NCBI GenBank assembly: GCA_963811705.1 | Contig: CAWESL010000002.1 | Span: forward strand, 496,001-560,000 | Reading direction: 5' to 3' | Origin: DATJPR01 sp963811705 | Lineage (GTDB): Bacteria > Bacteroidota > Ignavibacteria > UBA10030 > UBA6906 | DNA: 64,000 bases | Shown: positions 44,405-56,000 of the stretch, in pieces | Layout: each line of letters opens with the position of its first letter | Position numbering within the stretch: position 1 is the first letter of the stretch | Notes under the pieces: generated by a model | Database searches by the model: none | What the model was told of the DNA's origin: nothing | The model's input: only the letters and a program-made list of their open reading frames with translations | Made by a program: the position numbers and the translations under genes

Positions 44405-44752
44405 TTATTTCGACTGACCGTTCAACTCATCCAGAAACGCAACTCCCCGCCGGAGGTGCGGGATGACGATTGATCCTCCCACGACCAGCGCAACGCTGAA
44501 CACCTCCATCAGTTCCCGGTCGCTGACGCCCTCGTTTTTGCACTGCTGGATATGATACGAAATGCAGTCGTCGCACCGGAGCACCATCGACGCCACGAGA
44601 CCGAGCATCTCCTTCGTTTTCGCATCGAGCGCTCCCGGTTCGTAGGTCAACGTGTCGACCCCAAAGAACCGTTTGATGGCCCGGTTGTCCGTCCCAAGGA
44701 TCCGCTCATTCATCCTGGTACGAAATTCATTGAATTCCGAGACTCTACCCAT
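44405..44752 (-). CDS. Carboxymuconolactone decarboxylase/AhpD-like protein
   Basis: A 115-residue helical protein of the CMD family. The catalytic-type motif LRCDDCISYHIQQC supplies a CxxC pair and a following His, as in AhpD-like peroxidase partners. The start at 44752 has AAGGA six bases upstream and overlaps the GT87-like gene by eight bases; a start at 44767 is less likely. A redox or peroxide-defence role is inferred. Confidence 0.85.
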   Translation of the reverse strand: MGRVSEFNEFRTRMNERILGTDNRAIKRFFGVDTLTYEPGALDAKTKEMLGLVASMVLRCDDCISYHIQQCKNEGVSDRELMEVFSVALVVGGSIVIPHLRRGVAFLDELNGQSK

Positions 44753-46085
44753 GTGTGATCCTTTCATATAAAAGACGTATTCGGTTGCCCACCGTGGCCG
44801 GAGCCCATTCCCAGGCGAGTGCCAGCGCGAACGGAACATACTGCAGGGCGACGATCCAGGGATCATCGACCCATGCGCCGTAGCTGACGTAACGGTAGAC
44901 GATGATGTTCGAAAACGCGGAGAGCCCGAGGAACAGGAACACCGCCGGAGACCACCGGACGACGATGATGGCGGCAAGCCAGAGCAAATACCACGGGTGC
45001 ACGAGCGGGCTGAAGAGAATCATGCCGAGCAAAGCCAGGAACACGCGTTCGGTGAAGTCCGCGTTGCGGATGGTCAGCCATCCGATCCAGGCAACAAGAA
45101 GAACATTCATGACCGTGTGCGCCTTCTGGTTGTCATCCATGAGCGCGAAAACGACGGAGAAAATTCCTCCGTTGAATTCCCAGTTCTCGCCGAACTGTTT
45201 CAGCCATCGGATCTCGTCGCCGAGATGTGATGCGAACGGAAGATAGGCTGCAACGAACAGGAGCACGGCAACCGCGAAGGCCATTACACCGCGGCGCCAC
45301 GGTCGGATGCGGAGATAAAGCGGTGCGAGAATGATCGGATGCAGCTTCACAAGGGCGCCTGCGGCTGCGGCAATGGCGGAGCGAACCGGACGGCGATCGG
45401 CGATCCCGGCCAGCAGAAGGATGAGAAAAGGAATGCCGAGGAGATCAATGTGGCCGTCAAGCGCGCCGTACAGAATAGGAATGGGCGACCACGCGTAGAG
45501 AATGACGTCCCCATCGGAGCGACCGATGCGTCGCAGGAGGCGCCCGAGGAGGAGCAGCGACCCGATGTCGATGAGGACGAACAGGGCTTTGAATCCGAAC
45601 ACGCTCTCCCCGACCGCCGCATAGGCAACGGCGAAGAACGCTTCGGCGACCGGCGGATACACCGTCCCCAGCGAAGGGTGGTTCACGCGGGACGGCAGGA
45701 GTTCAGAGGCGAGATGCGAAACACGCGGGTCATCCGGCGCATAGGCATAGGGGTTCACCCCGTGCATGATGACCTTTCCGTCCCAGAGATAGCGGTAGAG
45801 ATCTTCGGAGCAGACCGGTTGATGCGGCAACAAGGAAACGCGGAACAGAATGGCGAATCCAAGGATCACGAAGCGCGTGCCGGCACCGGACGCAGCGAAG
45901 GTCCGGCCCCGTTTCCACCAGAGAAGGCCCAGGATAACGTAGGTCGCGGAATGGATCAGAATGAACCCGACAACGCTCCCGCCTCCCGGGGGGAAGAGAT
46001 AGAGGGAGAGAAAGAACAGTTCAAGAAGAACGCCGGAGACGACGAGGGGAAGCAACGCAGTCCGGGGTTTCAGATTCTCCGCCAT
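44745..46085 (-). CDS. GT87-like polyprenol-phosphate-mannose-dependent glycosyltransferase
   Basis: A 446-residue GT-C-type membrane enzyme with about ten transmembrane segments. The first large loop holds VCSEDLYRYLWDGKVIMHGVNPYAYAPDD. It includes the acidic pair and the DGK...GVNPY text common to DUF2029/GT87 mannosyltransferases, which use a lipid-linked sugar on the outer face of the membrane. It overlaps zwf by 16 bases, so expression is tied to the sugar-phosphate operon. The acceptor is unknown. Confidence 0.78.
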   Translation of the reverse strand: MAENLKPRTALLPLVVSGVLLELFFLSLYLFPPGGGSVVGFILIHSATYVILGLLWWKRGRTFAASGAGTRFVILGFAILFRVSLLPHQPVCSEDLYRYLWDGKVIMHGVNPYAYAPDDPRVSHLASELLPSRVNHPSLGTVYPPVAEAFFAVAYAAVGESVFGFKALFVLIDIGSLLLLGRLLRRIGRSDGDVILYAWSPIPILYGALDGHIDLLGIPFLILLLAGIADRRPVRSAIAAAAGALVKLHPIILAPLYLRIRPWRRGVMAFAVAVLLFVAAYLPFASHLGDEIRWLKQFGENWEFNGGIFSVVFALMDDNQKAHTVMNVLLVAWIGWLTIRNADFTERVFLALLGMILFSPLVHPWYLLWLAAIIVVRWSPAVFLFLGLSAFSNIIVYRYVSYGAWVDDPWIVALQYVPFALALAWEWAPATVGNRIRLLYERITHG

Positions 46086-47611
46086 GATCGACCGTCGGCT
46101 TGAAGAAGGCGATCGGCCTCCGGTGGTCCCCAGCTACCCGCATCGTAGGGATAGACCCGCGCCAGAGAGTTGGTTCGCCAGCCTTCGAGGATGGGAGTCA
46201 CAAATGTCCACGCCGTGTCAACGCTGTCGCCGCGGGCGTACAGCGTTTGATCGCCGAGAACGGCATCGAGGAGAAGCCGTGTATAGGCCTCCACGAGTTG
46301 TCCGCTGAACGAATCGCCGTAACTGAAGTCCATCGACACCGGAAACAGGTTCATCGAGGAGCCGGGAGATTTTGTGACAAACCGGAGGGAGATCCCTTCG
46401 TCGGGTTGGATGCGAATCGCGATGCCGTTCTTTGCCACCTTGGGGTCAAGCCCCGCGAAGAGCTGATGCGGCGTCTGCCGAAAATGGATGACAATTTCGG
46501 TCATTCGCACCGGGAGACGTTTCCCCGTCCGGACATAGAACGGCACGCCGGCCCATCGCCAATTTTCGATGTCCACCCGTAACGCGACGTATGTTTCGGT
46601 GTTGCTTGCGGGATTCACACCTGGTTCTGACCGGTATCCCGGGACCTCGGTGTTCGCCATCATCCCTTTTGCGTATTGTCCCCGCACACTATACCGGTGC
46701 ACGTCCGACGCGGAGATGAGGCGCATGGAGTGAAAGACTTTTTGCTTCTCATCGCGAACCTGTCGCGAATCGAACAGTGCCGGCGGTTCCATTGCGGTCA
46801 GGGCGAGCACCTGCAGCAAATGATTCTGCACCATGTCGCGAAGCGCCCCGGCTTCCTCGTAGTATGCACCCCGGCTTTCGACGCCGACCGTTTCCGCCGC
46901 GGTGATTTGAATGTTGTCGATGTAGTTACGATTCCAGATCGGTTCGAATATCCCGTTGGCGAACCGGAACACCAGGAGGTTTTGGACCGTCTCTTTTCCG
47001 AGGTAGTGATCGATCCGGTAGATCTGGTCCTCCGTGAACACCGAGAGGGCGGTTGCATTCAGGTGCCGTGCCGATGTGAGGTCGATCCCGAACGGTTTCT
47101 CGATGATGATCCGGACCCAGCTCTGCGATGACCGGGGAGCATAGAGCCCGGCCGAGTCGATGTTCCGGATGATCGGCTCATAGAGACTGGGGGGTGTTGC
47201 AAGATAGAAGAGGATGTTCCCGCTGGATCGGTGGTCCGAATCGATCGCGAACAGCTCCTTCTTGATCTCCTGGTAACTCGCGGCGTTGCCCGGATCCGCG
47301 GTGATATAGTGCAGACGCGGGGCGAAGTCCCGCCACGCGTCGGCGTCCCCGGGGGAGATCCGTTTAAACTCCTGCAGTGCCTCGTGGAGATGATCGCGGA
47401 ACGAATCGTTGGTAAACGGGGTGCGGCCGACACCGGCGATGGTGAATGCGGGTGGAAGGGCACCGGCCCGGGAAAGATCGAACAATGCCGGAATCAACTT
47501 CCGCTTGCTCAGGTCTCCGGAGGCGCCGAAGATCACCAGGAGGCACGCCTCGGCCGTCCGTTCGATCAGAACGGGTGCGACCGGTGTTTCGCCGACGGGG
47601 GGGGTGTTCAT
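46070..47611 (-). CDS. zwf: Glucose-6-phosphate 1-dehydrogenase
   Basis: Zwf oxidises glucose-6-phosphate to 6-phosphogluconolactone with NAD(P). In the 513-residue protein the dinucleotide site is FGASGDLSKRKLIPALF near 28-44, EKPFG is present, and RIDHYLGKETVQNLLVFRF holds the catalytic His. The start at 47611 is placed 13-15 residues ahead of the conserved region; the upstream frame overlaps tal. It is one gene after tal (seven bases). Neither pgl nor gnd is in the window. Confidence 0.95.
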   Translation of the reverse strand: MNTPPVGETPVAPVLIERTAEACLLVIFGASGDLSKRKLIPALFDLSRAGALPPAFTIAGVGRTPFTNDSFRDHLHEALQEFKRISPGDADAWRDFAPRLHYITADPGNAASYQEIKKELFAIDSDHRSSGNILFYLATPPSLYEPIIRNIDSAGLYAPRSSQSWVRIIIEKPFGIDLTSARHLNATALSVFTEDQIYRIDHYLGKETVQNLLVFRFANGIFEPIWNRNYIDNIQITAAETVGVESRGAYYEEAGALRDMVQNHLLQVLALTAMEPPALFDSRQVRDEKQKVFHSMRLISASDVHRYSVRGQYAKGMMANTEVPGYRSEPGVNPASNTETYVALRVDIENWRWAGVPFYVRTGKRLPVRMTEIVIHFRQTPHQLFAGLDPKVAKNGIAIRIQPDEGISLRFVTKSPGSSMNLFPVSMDFSYGDSFSGQLVEAYTRLLLDAVLGDQTLYARGDSVDTAWTFVTPILEGWRTNSLARVYPYDAGSWGPPEADRLLQADGRSWRRI

Positions 47612-47618
47612 TGTCCTC

Positions 47619-48725
47619 TCATACCAATGCCGTCGCGCGTTTCGCTTCGAGGAAATGCGAGAGCCCGTCGAAGGACTTCTCAAATGAAGCCACGCCGTCT
47701 TCCTCAAGCTTCTTCGTTACTGCACGCATGTCGATGCCGACGGCCTTCAGACCCTCAAGCTGCAGCTTCGATTCCCCGATGCCTTCTTCGATGGAGTTTT
47801 CCGGCTTCGCATGGTCCAGGATTGCATCGTAGGTGCTGGGCGGAACCGTATTGACCGTGTTCGCACCGATGAGCGGCTCGACATATTTGAGATCGCTGTA
47901 CGCCGGGTTCTTTGTCCCGGTGCTGCCCCAGAGCGGTCGCTGCACCTGGGCGCCTTTTGCTGCGAGCGCCGCGAAGCGCTCGGACAAAAAGATTTCCTTG
48001 AAGGCCTGGTACACCATCCTGGTGTTGGCCACCGCAGCTTTTCCCTTCAATGGATCCGCACTGTTCGCGGGGACTTTCTTGAGCATCTCGTCAACCAGGG
48101 TATCGATCCGGCTGACAAACACGCTCGCGACAGAGGACAGCTTCTCCAGCGGCTTTCCTTCCGCCGCACGCTTCTCCAGCGCGGAAAGGAATGCTCCGGC
48201 GACGGAGCGGTAACGCTCGACGGAAAAGATCAGGGTGATATTGATGTTGATCCCTTCGGAGAGCATCTGTTCGATCGCCGGCAACCCTTCGATCGTTGCG
48301 GGGATCTTGACCATCAGGTTGGGCCGGTTGACCCGCTTCCACAGGTACCGGACCTCTTCGATCGTCCCTTTCGTATCGCGGGCCTTGGACGGCGTCACTT
48401 CGATGCTGACAAATCCGTCGTGGCAATTGGAGAGATCGTAGACCGGACGCAGCACGTCGGCCGCATCACGGATATCCTCGATCATCAACTCCTGAATGAG
48501 CTCCAACGTGCTGAGGCCCGGCGATTTCCGAAGGATCGTTTGAATCGCCTTGTCATAGTCGCGGCTGCCGGAAATCGCTTTTTCAAAAATGGTCGGGTTC
48601 GACGTCACGCCCGTGAGCCCCTCGTCGACTTTCTTTTTGAGATCACCGGAGAGCAACATTTCACGACTGATATTATCAAACCAGATACTCTGACCCAGAT
48701 CCAAGAATTCACGAATCTTTGACAT
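47619..48725 (-). CDS. tal: Transaldolase
   Basis: A 368-residue transaldolase of the longer bacterial subfamily. The Schiff-base lysine is Lys140 in NLMVKIPAT. Other landmarks are SIWFDNISREML at the N-terminus, GLTGVTSNPTIFEKAI at 37-51, and RPLWGSTGTKNPAYSD late in the chain. It exchanges dihydroxyacetone units between sugar phosphates in the cytoplasm. It lies 88 bases after rpiB, the longest gap in the operon, which may hold an internal signal. Confidence 0.95.
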   Translation of the reverse strand: MSKIREFLDLGQSIWFDNISREMLLSGDLKKKVDEGLTGVTSNPTIFEKAISGSRDYDKAIQTILRKSPGLSTLELIQELMIEDIRDAADVLRPVYDLSNCHDGFVSIEVTPSKARDTKGTIEEVRYLWKRVNRPNLMVKIPATIEGLPAIEQMLSEGININITLIFSVERYRSVAGAFLSALEKRAAEGKPLEKLSSVASVFVSRIDTLVDEMLKKVPANSADPLKGKAAVANTRMVYQAFKEIFLSERFAALAAKGAQVQRPLWGSTGTKNPAYSDLKYVEPLIGANTVNTVPPSTYDAILDHAKPENSIEEGIGESKLQLEGLKAVGIDMRAVTKKLEEDGVASFEKSFDGLSHFLEAKRATALV

Positions 48726-48813
48726 ATCCCCTCCTGCTGTTTTTCTACACCGTTAGTCGTCGTCCAATCGTTCTCATGTGGTATTTCAGCTGCTACGTCG
48801 CTCCCTCGCGTGA

Positions 48814-49263
48814 TTATCGCGCCTCTTCCTCCATTTTCTTCACCTTGTTGACTCTCCGTAAATGGCGTTCCTCGCCCGAAAATTGCGCGTTGAGAAATGC
48901 TCGCGCTATCTCCGCTGCCGCTTCGGGGCCGATGACGCGCGCTCCGAGACAGAGCACGTTCATATCGTCGTGTTCAACGCCCTGATGGCCCGAATACGTA
49001 TCATGGGCGAGTCCCGCCCGGATGCCGCGAATCTTGTTCGCGGCAACCGATGCACCGATGCCGCTTCCGCACACCAGGATCCCGCGCTCCGCGCCGCCCC
49101 CGGTGATGATCTCGCCGAGTGCACGCGCATGGTCGGGATAATCCGTGGGCGTTGTGTCGTGCGTCCCCAGGTCCAGGAACTCGTACCCCTCACGCTCGAG
49201 TTCGGAGATCAACCAATCCTTGAGGGGGTATCCCGCATGATCTGCTGCAATTGCGACTTTCAT
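48814..49263 (-). CDS. rpiB: Ribose-5-phosphate isomerase B
   Basis: A 149-residue RpiB. ADHAGYPLKDWL at 7-18 contains the phosphate/active-site Asp8-His9, and LVCGSGIGASVAANKI at 63-78 holds Cys65, the catalytic base of the family. HDTYSGHQGVEHDDMNVLCLG completes the site. It interconverts ribose-5-phosphate and ribulose-5-phosphate. The ATG at 49261-49263 overlaps the tkt stop by four bases. Confidence 0.96.
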   Translation of the reverse strand: MKVAIAADHAGYPLKDWLISELEREGYEFLDLGTHDTTPTDYPDHARALGEIITGGGAERGILVCGSGIGASVAANKIRGIRAGLAHDTYSGHQGVEHDDMNVLCLGARVIGPEAAAEIARAFLNAQFSGEERHLRRVNKVKKMEEEAR

Positions 49264-51317
49264 CGGAGCACCTTCTTCGCGGCGTCGACCACGGTTTGTA
49301 CTGTCAGACCGAACTTCTCGTACGCAACGGCGTATGGCGCGGATGCGCCGAAGGAACTCATGCCGACGAACACCCCGGCGCTCCCGATGTAATGCTCCCA
49401 CCCGAGGCGGACTCCCGCCTCGACGGCAACCCGCGCCGAAATCCCGGGCGGGAGGACCTGGTCACGGTATTCCTGTGATTGCATTTCGAAAAGCTCCCAG
49501 GAGGGCATACTGACAACACGTGACGGGATTCCCTGGTTCTTCAGGGTTTCGTGCGCGGCAAGGCAGAGATGGACCTCCGTTCCCGTTCCGATCAGAAGCA
49601 CTTTCGGCTGCGTCGCATCGACGACAACATAGCCCCCCTTCGCCACCTGCGCGGCAGAGCCGAATTTCGTCTGATCCAGGACCGCCACCTTCTGTCGCGA
49701 GAGTGCGAGCAAGACCGGCCCGCTCCGGTGTTCGAGCGCGAACTTCCATGCCCACTGGGTCTCATTCGCATCGGCGGGTCGGAGGATGACCAGCCCGGGC
49801 ATTGCCCGCAATGCCGCAAGCTGCTCAACCGGCTGGTGCGTCGGCCCGTCTTCTCCCAATCCGATGCTGTCATGGGTGAAGACGAAAATAGTCGGGTACT
49901 TCGAAATCGCCGCCATCCGGATTGCGGGACGCATATAGTCGCTGAATGCGAAAAACGTCCCGCCGTACGGAATGAGCTGCCTGCTCAGGGCGATCCCGTT
50001 CATCGCAGAGCCCATCGCGTGTTCCCGCACTCCGTACCGGACGTATCTGCCGTGACGGTTTTCCGGGGAGAAATCGGAGACCCCTTTGAACCGCGTATTG
50101 TTGGACGGGGTCAGGTCGGCGGAGCCGCCGATGACCAGCGGAAGCCTGGGCATCAACGCGTCGAGCACTTTTCCCTGCGCCTCCCGTGTGGCAAACGACG
50201 TCGCCGGATCGAAGGTGACCTTCGAGGATTCCCAAATCGATTCCCAGTCCAGCGGCAACTTGCCCTCCGCGGCACGCGCGAACGTTTTCGCTTCGACCGG
50301 ATGCGCCGCACCATACGAAGAGAAGAGCTTCTCCCACTCCTGTTCGCGCGCTGATCCCTTTTCCACTTCGCGACGGTAGAAGGCCAGCGCTGCTTCGGGG
50401 ACAAAGAACTTCTTCTCCGGATCCCACCCGTACTTCTTCTTGGTCAGCGCGATTTCGTCGTCGCCGAGTGGTGAACCGTGCGCTTCCGCGGTATCCTGCT
50501 TGTTCGGACTGCCGTACCCGATATGCGTGCGATGGACGATAATGGACGGCTTGCCCTGCGCGCGTTTGGCTTTCCCGATCGCTTCATCAATCGCCGTGAG
50601 GTCATTGCCGTCGGTGTCAACCGGAATGACGTTCCACCCGTAGGCTTCAAACCGGCGCCCGACATTTTCGGTGAACGCAAGCGTCGTCGATCCGTCGATG
50701 CTGATATGGTTGTTGTCGTACACCACAATGAGGTTGTCCAGCTCGAGATGGCCTGCCAGCGAACAGGCTTCCGACGCAACGCCCTCCATCATGTCGCCAT
50801 CCCCGGCGAACACATAGATGCGATAATCGACGATCGGGAACCCCTCGCGGTTGAAATACGCGGCCAGATATTTCTCCGCGATTGCCATTCCCACCGCGTT
50901 GGCGATCCCCTGGCCCAGCGGACCCGTCGTCGCTTCGACGCCGGCGGTGTGCCCGTACTCCGGGTGGCCCGGCGTCTTGCTTCCCCACTGACGGAAATTC
51001 TTGATCTCGTCGAGCGACAGATCGTATCCCGTAAGGTGGAGCAACGAATAGAGCAGCATGCATCCATGACCGCCGGAGAGGACGAACCGATCGCGGTTGA
51101 TCCATTGCGGGTTGCGCGGGTTGTGCCGGAGATGGCGTGTCCAGAGCACGTAGCCGGCGGGGGCCATCCCCATCGGCATGCCGGGATGGCCGGATTTTGC
51201 TTTCTGGACGGCATCCATTGCAAGGCATCGAATGGTGTTGATGCAAAGGTTGTCGATTTCAGTGGTGCTAGCCTGCGAATTCTTTGCGGCAGCCGAAATT
51301 GTGTTCTGTTCGGTCAT
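49260..51317 (-). CDS. tkt: Transketolase
   Basis: A 685-residue ThDP enzyme that transfers two-carbon units between sugar phosphates. Present are SGHPGMPMGMAP near residue 42, the ThDP motif GDGDMMEG, the YDNNHISIDGST segment and HDSIGLGEDGPTHQPVEQ in the second domain. Length and motif order match bacterial Tkt. It lies seven bases after pgi and overlaps rpiB. Confidence 0.97.
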   Translation of the reverse strand: MTEQNTISAAAKNSQASTTEIDNLCINTIRCLAMDAVQKAKSGHPGMPMGMAPAGYVLWTRHLRHNPRNPQWINRDRFVLSGGHGCMLLYSLLHLTGYDLSLDEIKNFRQWGSKTPGHPEYGHTAGVEATTGPLGQGIANAVGMAIAEKYLAAYFNREGFPIVDYRIYVFAGDGDMMEGVASEACSLAGHLELDNLIVVYDNNHISIDGSTTLAFTENVGRRFEAYGWNVIPVDTDGNDLTAIDEAIGKAKRAQGKPSIIVHRTHIGYGSPNKQDTAEAHGSPLGDDEIALTKKKYGWDPEKKFFVPEAALAFYRREVEKGSAREQEWEKLFSSYGAAHPVEAKTFARAAEGKLPLDWESIWESSKVTFDPATSFATREAQGKVLDALMPRLPLVIGGSADLTPSNNTRFKGVSDFSPENRHGRYVRYGVREHAMGSAMNGIALSRQLIPYGGTFFAFSDYMRPAIRMAAISKYPTIFVFTHDSIGLGEDGPTHQPVEQLAALRAMPGLVILRPADANETQWAWKFALEHRSGPVLLALSRQKVAVLDQTKFGSAAQVAKGGYVVVDATQPKVLLIGTGTEVHLCLAAHETLKNQGIPSRVVSMPSWELFEMQSQEYRDQVLPPGISARVAVEAGVRLGWEHYIGSAGVFVGMSSFGASAPYAVAYEKFGLTVQTVVDAAKKVLR

Positions 51318-51324
51318 GGGTTCG

Positions 51325-52968
<1,644 letters not shown>

Positions 52969-53088
52969 CGCGATTCCCTTGGGATATACAAAGAATAATA
53001 ACGAAAGAATCGCTTCTTTACGCAAGCAGTCGTCAATTTTCTCCTGTATATTGGAAGCATCATAAGGAATTATCCTGCGCGAGCAACC

Positions 53089-56000
53089 ATGAATGCCGAA
53101 CGCCCTGTCTTCCTTGCTGAGAATTCAAACCGGTGGAATCGTTTTCTCTGGATAGTACGGCTCGCCGGAGCGGGACTTGCGATCATGACCGTTGTTGTCA
53201 CCATCGCGGTCATCAATCCGGAATACGTCGGCCTCCCGAAGCTTCTCGGAGAGAACGACGTCTACAAGCGCCTGTTGAACCCCGATCATCCCGCACTGGC
53301 GCGTACCAAAGCGAATGCAGGATTTCAGCGGTCCCGGACGCATGTCCCCGATAAAGCAAATTTCAATTATGAACGCCGGTCGCGCACGACACCCGTCGCC
53401 GTGCCGCTCCGTCAATCTCCTGTCCGCGCTGGGTTCTACGTCAATTGGGATCCGCAATCGTTCTATTCTCTCCGGGACAACGTTGAACGCCTTTCGATGG
53501 TGATCCCCGAATGGTTCTTCCTGTCGGATACCGGGGACACCGTGATCGCCGACGTGGAAAACCGCGCGCTCGATCTCCTCCGCGAAAAGAAAGTCCCCGT
53601 TGTTGCCATGCTCACGAATTTTTATCCCGATCAGTGGAACGGGGAGAATGTCCACCGGATCCTTCACTCTCCGGAAAAACGAAAAAGCTTCATTGCAAGC
53701 ATTCTTCGCCTGCTGCGGCGGTACAGCTTCGCCGGGATCAACGTGGATTTCGAGGCATTGAACGAGCAGAGCGATGAATACCTTGTGGAATTTATGAAGG
53801 AACTTCACGCCGCGCTCCACCCTGCCGGCTATCTCGTCTCGATCGATGTGGCACCGTTCAATTCGGACTATGACCTGGTCCGCCTGAGCGACGTCTGCGA
53901 CTTCATCATCGTCATGGCGTACGATGAACACTATGCCGAGAGCGTTCCCGGTCCGGTCTCTGACCAGCAGTGGTTTCATTCGGTGCTTGCCGACATCACC
54001 GGCAAGGTCCCGTCGCGCAAGGTCATCGTCGGAATTCCTGCGTACGGCTACGATTGGCCGAAGAACGACAGCGGCGCAACCGTCAGCTACTACGAGGCGC
54101 TCATCACGGCCAAAGAGTCGGATACCACCGTGACGTTTGACGCTGTCGGGAACACTCTTCAGTGCGTGTATGATGATGACAATGACATTCCGCATTCCAT
54201 CTTCTTCGTCGACGCCGCCACGGCATTCAATCAGCTGCAGGCCATTCATGCGGCAGGAACCGCCGGCGCGGCCCTGTGGCGGCTCGGCTCCGAGGATCCC
54301 CGAATGTGGAAATTTTATGATACCCGTCTGGGGAATGATACCGTCTCGTGGCCGGACCCCGGGCTGCAAGACATTCAGCCTGCCAGCACCGATATCGATT
54401 TTGAAGGGGAGGGAGAAATCCTCAACATGGTCGCGACCCCCGAACCTGGGCGGGTCAACGTGATGTACGATTCGACACGCAGGATCGTGACGGATGAGCA
54501 GTATCTCCAGTTCCCATCCTCCTATGTCGTCAAGAAATACGGTAAGAAGGACAGCGTCGTCGCCCTCACCTTTGACGATGGACCGGATGCCCGGTATACC
54601 CCGCGCATTCTCGACATCCTGAACGCCGCGGGCATCAAGGCCACCTTCTTTGTCATCGGCGTCAATGTCGAGAATAACGTCTCCCTCCTCAAACGGATGT
54701 ACGACATGGGAGAAGAGATCGGCAATCATAGCTTCACCCATCCGAATCTCGCCGAGGTTCCTGCGGAGCGGACCGTGGTCGAGCTTCAGGCCACGCGGAG
54801 GATCATTGAGAGCATCACGGGCCATACAACGATTCTGTTCCGTCCACCTTACAACGCGGATTCCGAACCGGAGAGCATGGAGGAGCTTCTCCCGGTCGAA
54901 ATCGGGAAGCGCGAAAACTATTACACCGTCGCCGAGTCCGTCGACCCGCAGGACTGGGAGCCGGGGGTCTCGCCGGATACCATCCTCTCCCGCATCATTC
55001 AACAGCAGCAGCTCGGCAACATCGTTCTGCTGCACGATGCCGGAGGAGATCGCGAAGCAACGGTGAAGATCCTCCCCTCGATCATTCAACACTACCGTGC
55101 GATGGGGTACAAGTTCGTTACCGTATCGGAGCTCATGGGAAAGACCCGGGATGAAGTCATGCCTCCCGTTGTCGGGCGCGACCAGCTTCTGCTGACGCAG
55201 TTCAACTGGTTCGTCGTCGTGGTCATCTTCTGGTCGGGGAGATTGCTCTTCTGGCTCTTCCTTATGGGGATCGTCCTCTCGATCGGCCGGACATTGCTCA
55301 CCGGTGGGCTCGCGGCGATGCAGAAACGCGCTCTGCGCGAACGCTGTGCCCGGCCGCGGTCGGAGGCATTGTCCACCAGCGTTATCGTCCCTGCGCACAA
55401 TGAAGAGGTGAACATTGTCTCGACAATCCGGTCGCTCCTCGCGGGCACTGTCCAGGAACTCGAAATTATCGTTGTCGACGACGGCTCCACCGACGCTACT
55501 GCCGCACGTGTACGCGAGACTTTCGCCGGAGAGACGAGGGTTCGGTTGGTCGCGAAGCCGAACGGTGGGAAGGCGTCAGCGCTCAACGCCGGAATCGCTG
55601 TGGCATCCGGGACCATCGTCGTCTGCATCGATGGTGATACCCAGCTCCGACCGAACGCCATTGAGCGGCTGCTCGAGGGGTTCGATGAGGATGGACAAGT
55701 GGCAGCCGTGGCGGGAAACGCAAAGGTCGGCAATGAAGTGAACACCCTCACGACGTGGCAGGCCATCGAATACATCACCAGTCAGAATTTTGACCGGCGG
55801 GCATTCGACCTGCTGAACGCCATTGCGGTGGTGCCGGGAGCGATCGGGGCGTTCCGCAAACAGTCCGTGCTCGCCGTCGGAGGATTTACCTCCGACACGC
55901 TCGCGGAGGATTGTGACTTGACGCTGAAGCTTCTCAAGGCGGGAGAGAGCATCCGGTATTGCCCGGAGGCCATCGCGCTCACCGAAGCGCCGGAGACTGT

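Noticed and set aside
53125..55398. Long open frame on the minus strand opposite the GH18-NodB-GT2 gene
   Set aside because: The plus-strand frame has intact catalytic motifs of three families. The opposite frame is low in family features and results from GC-biased third positions.
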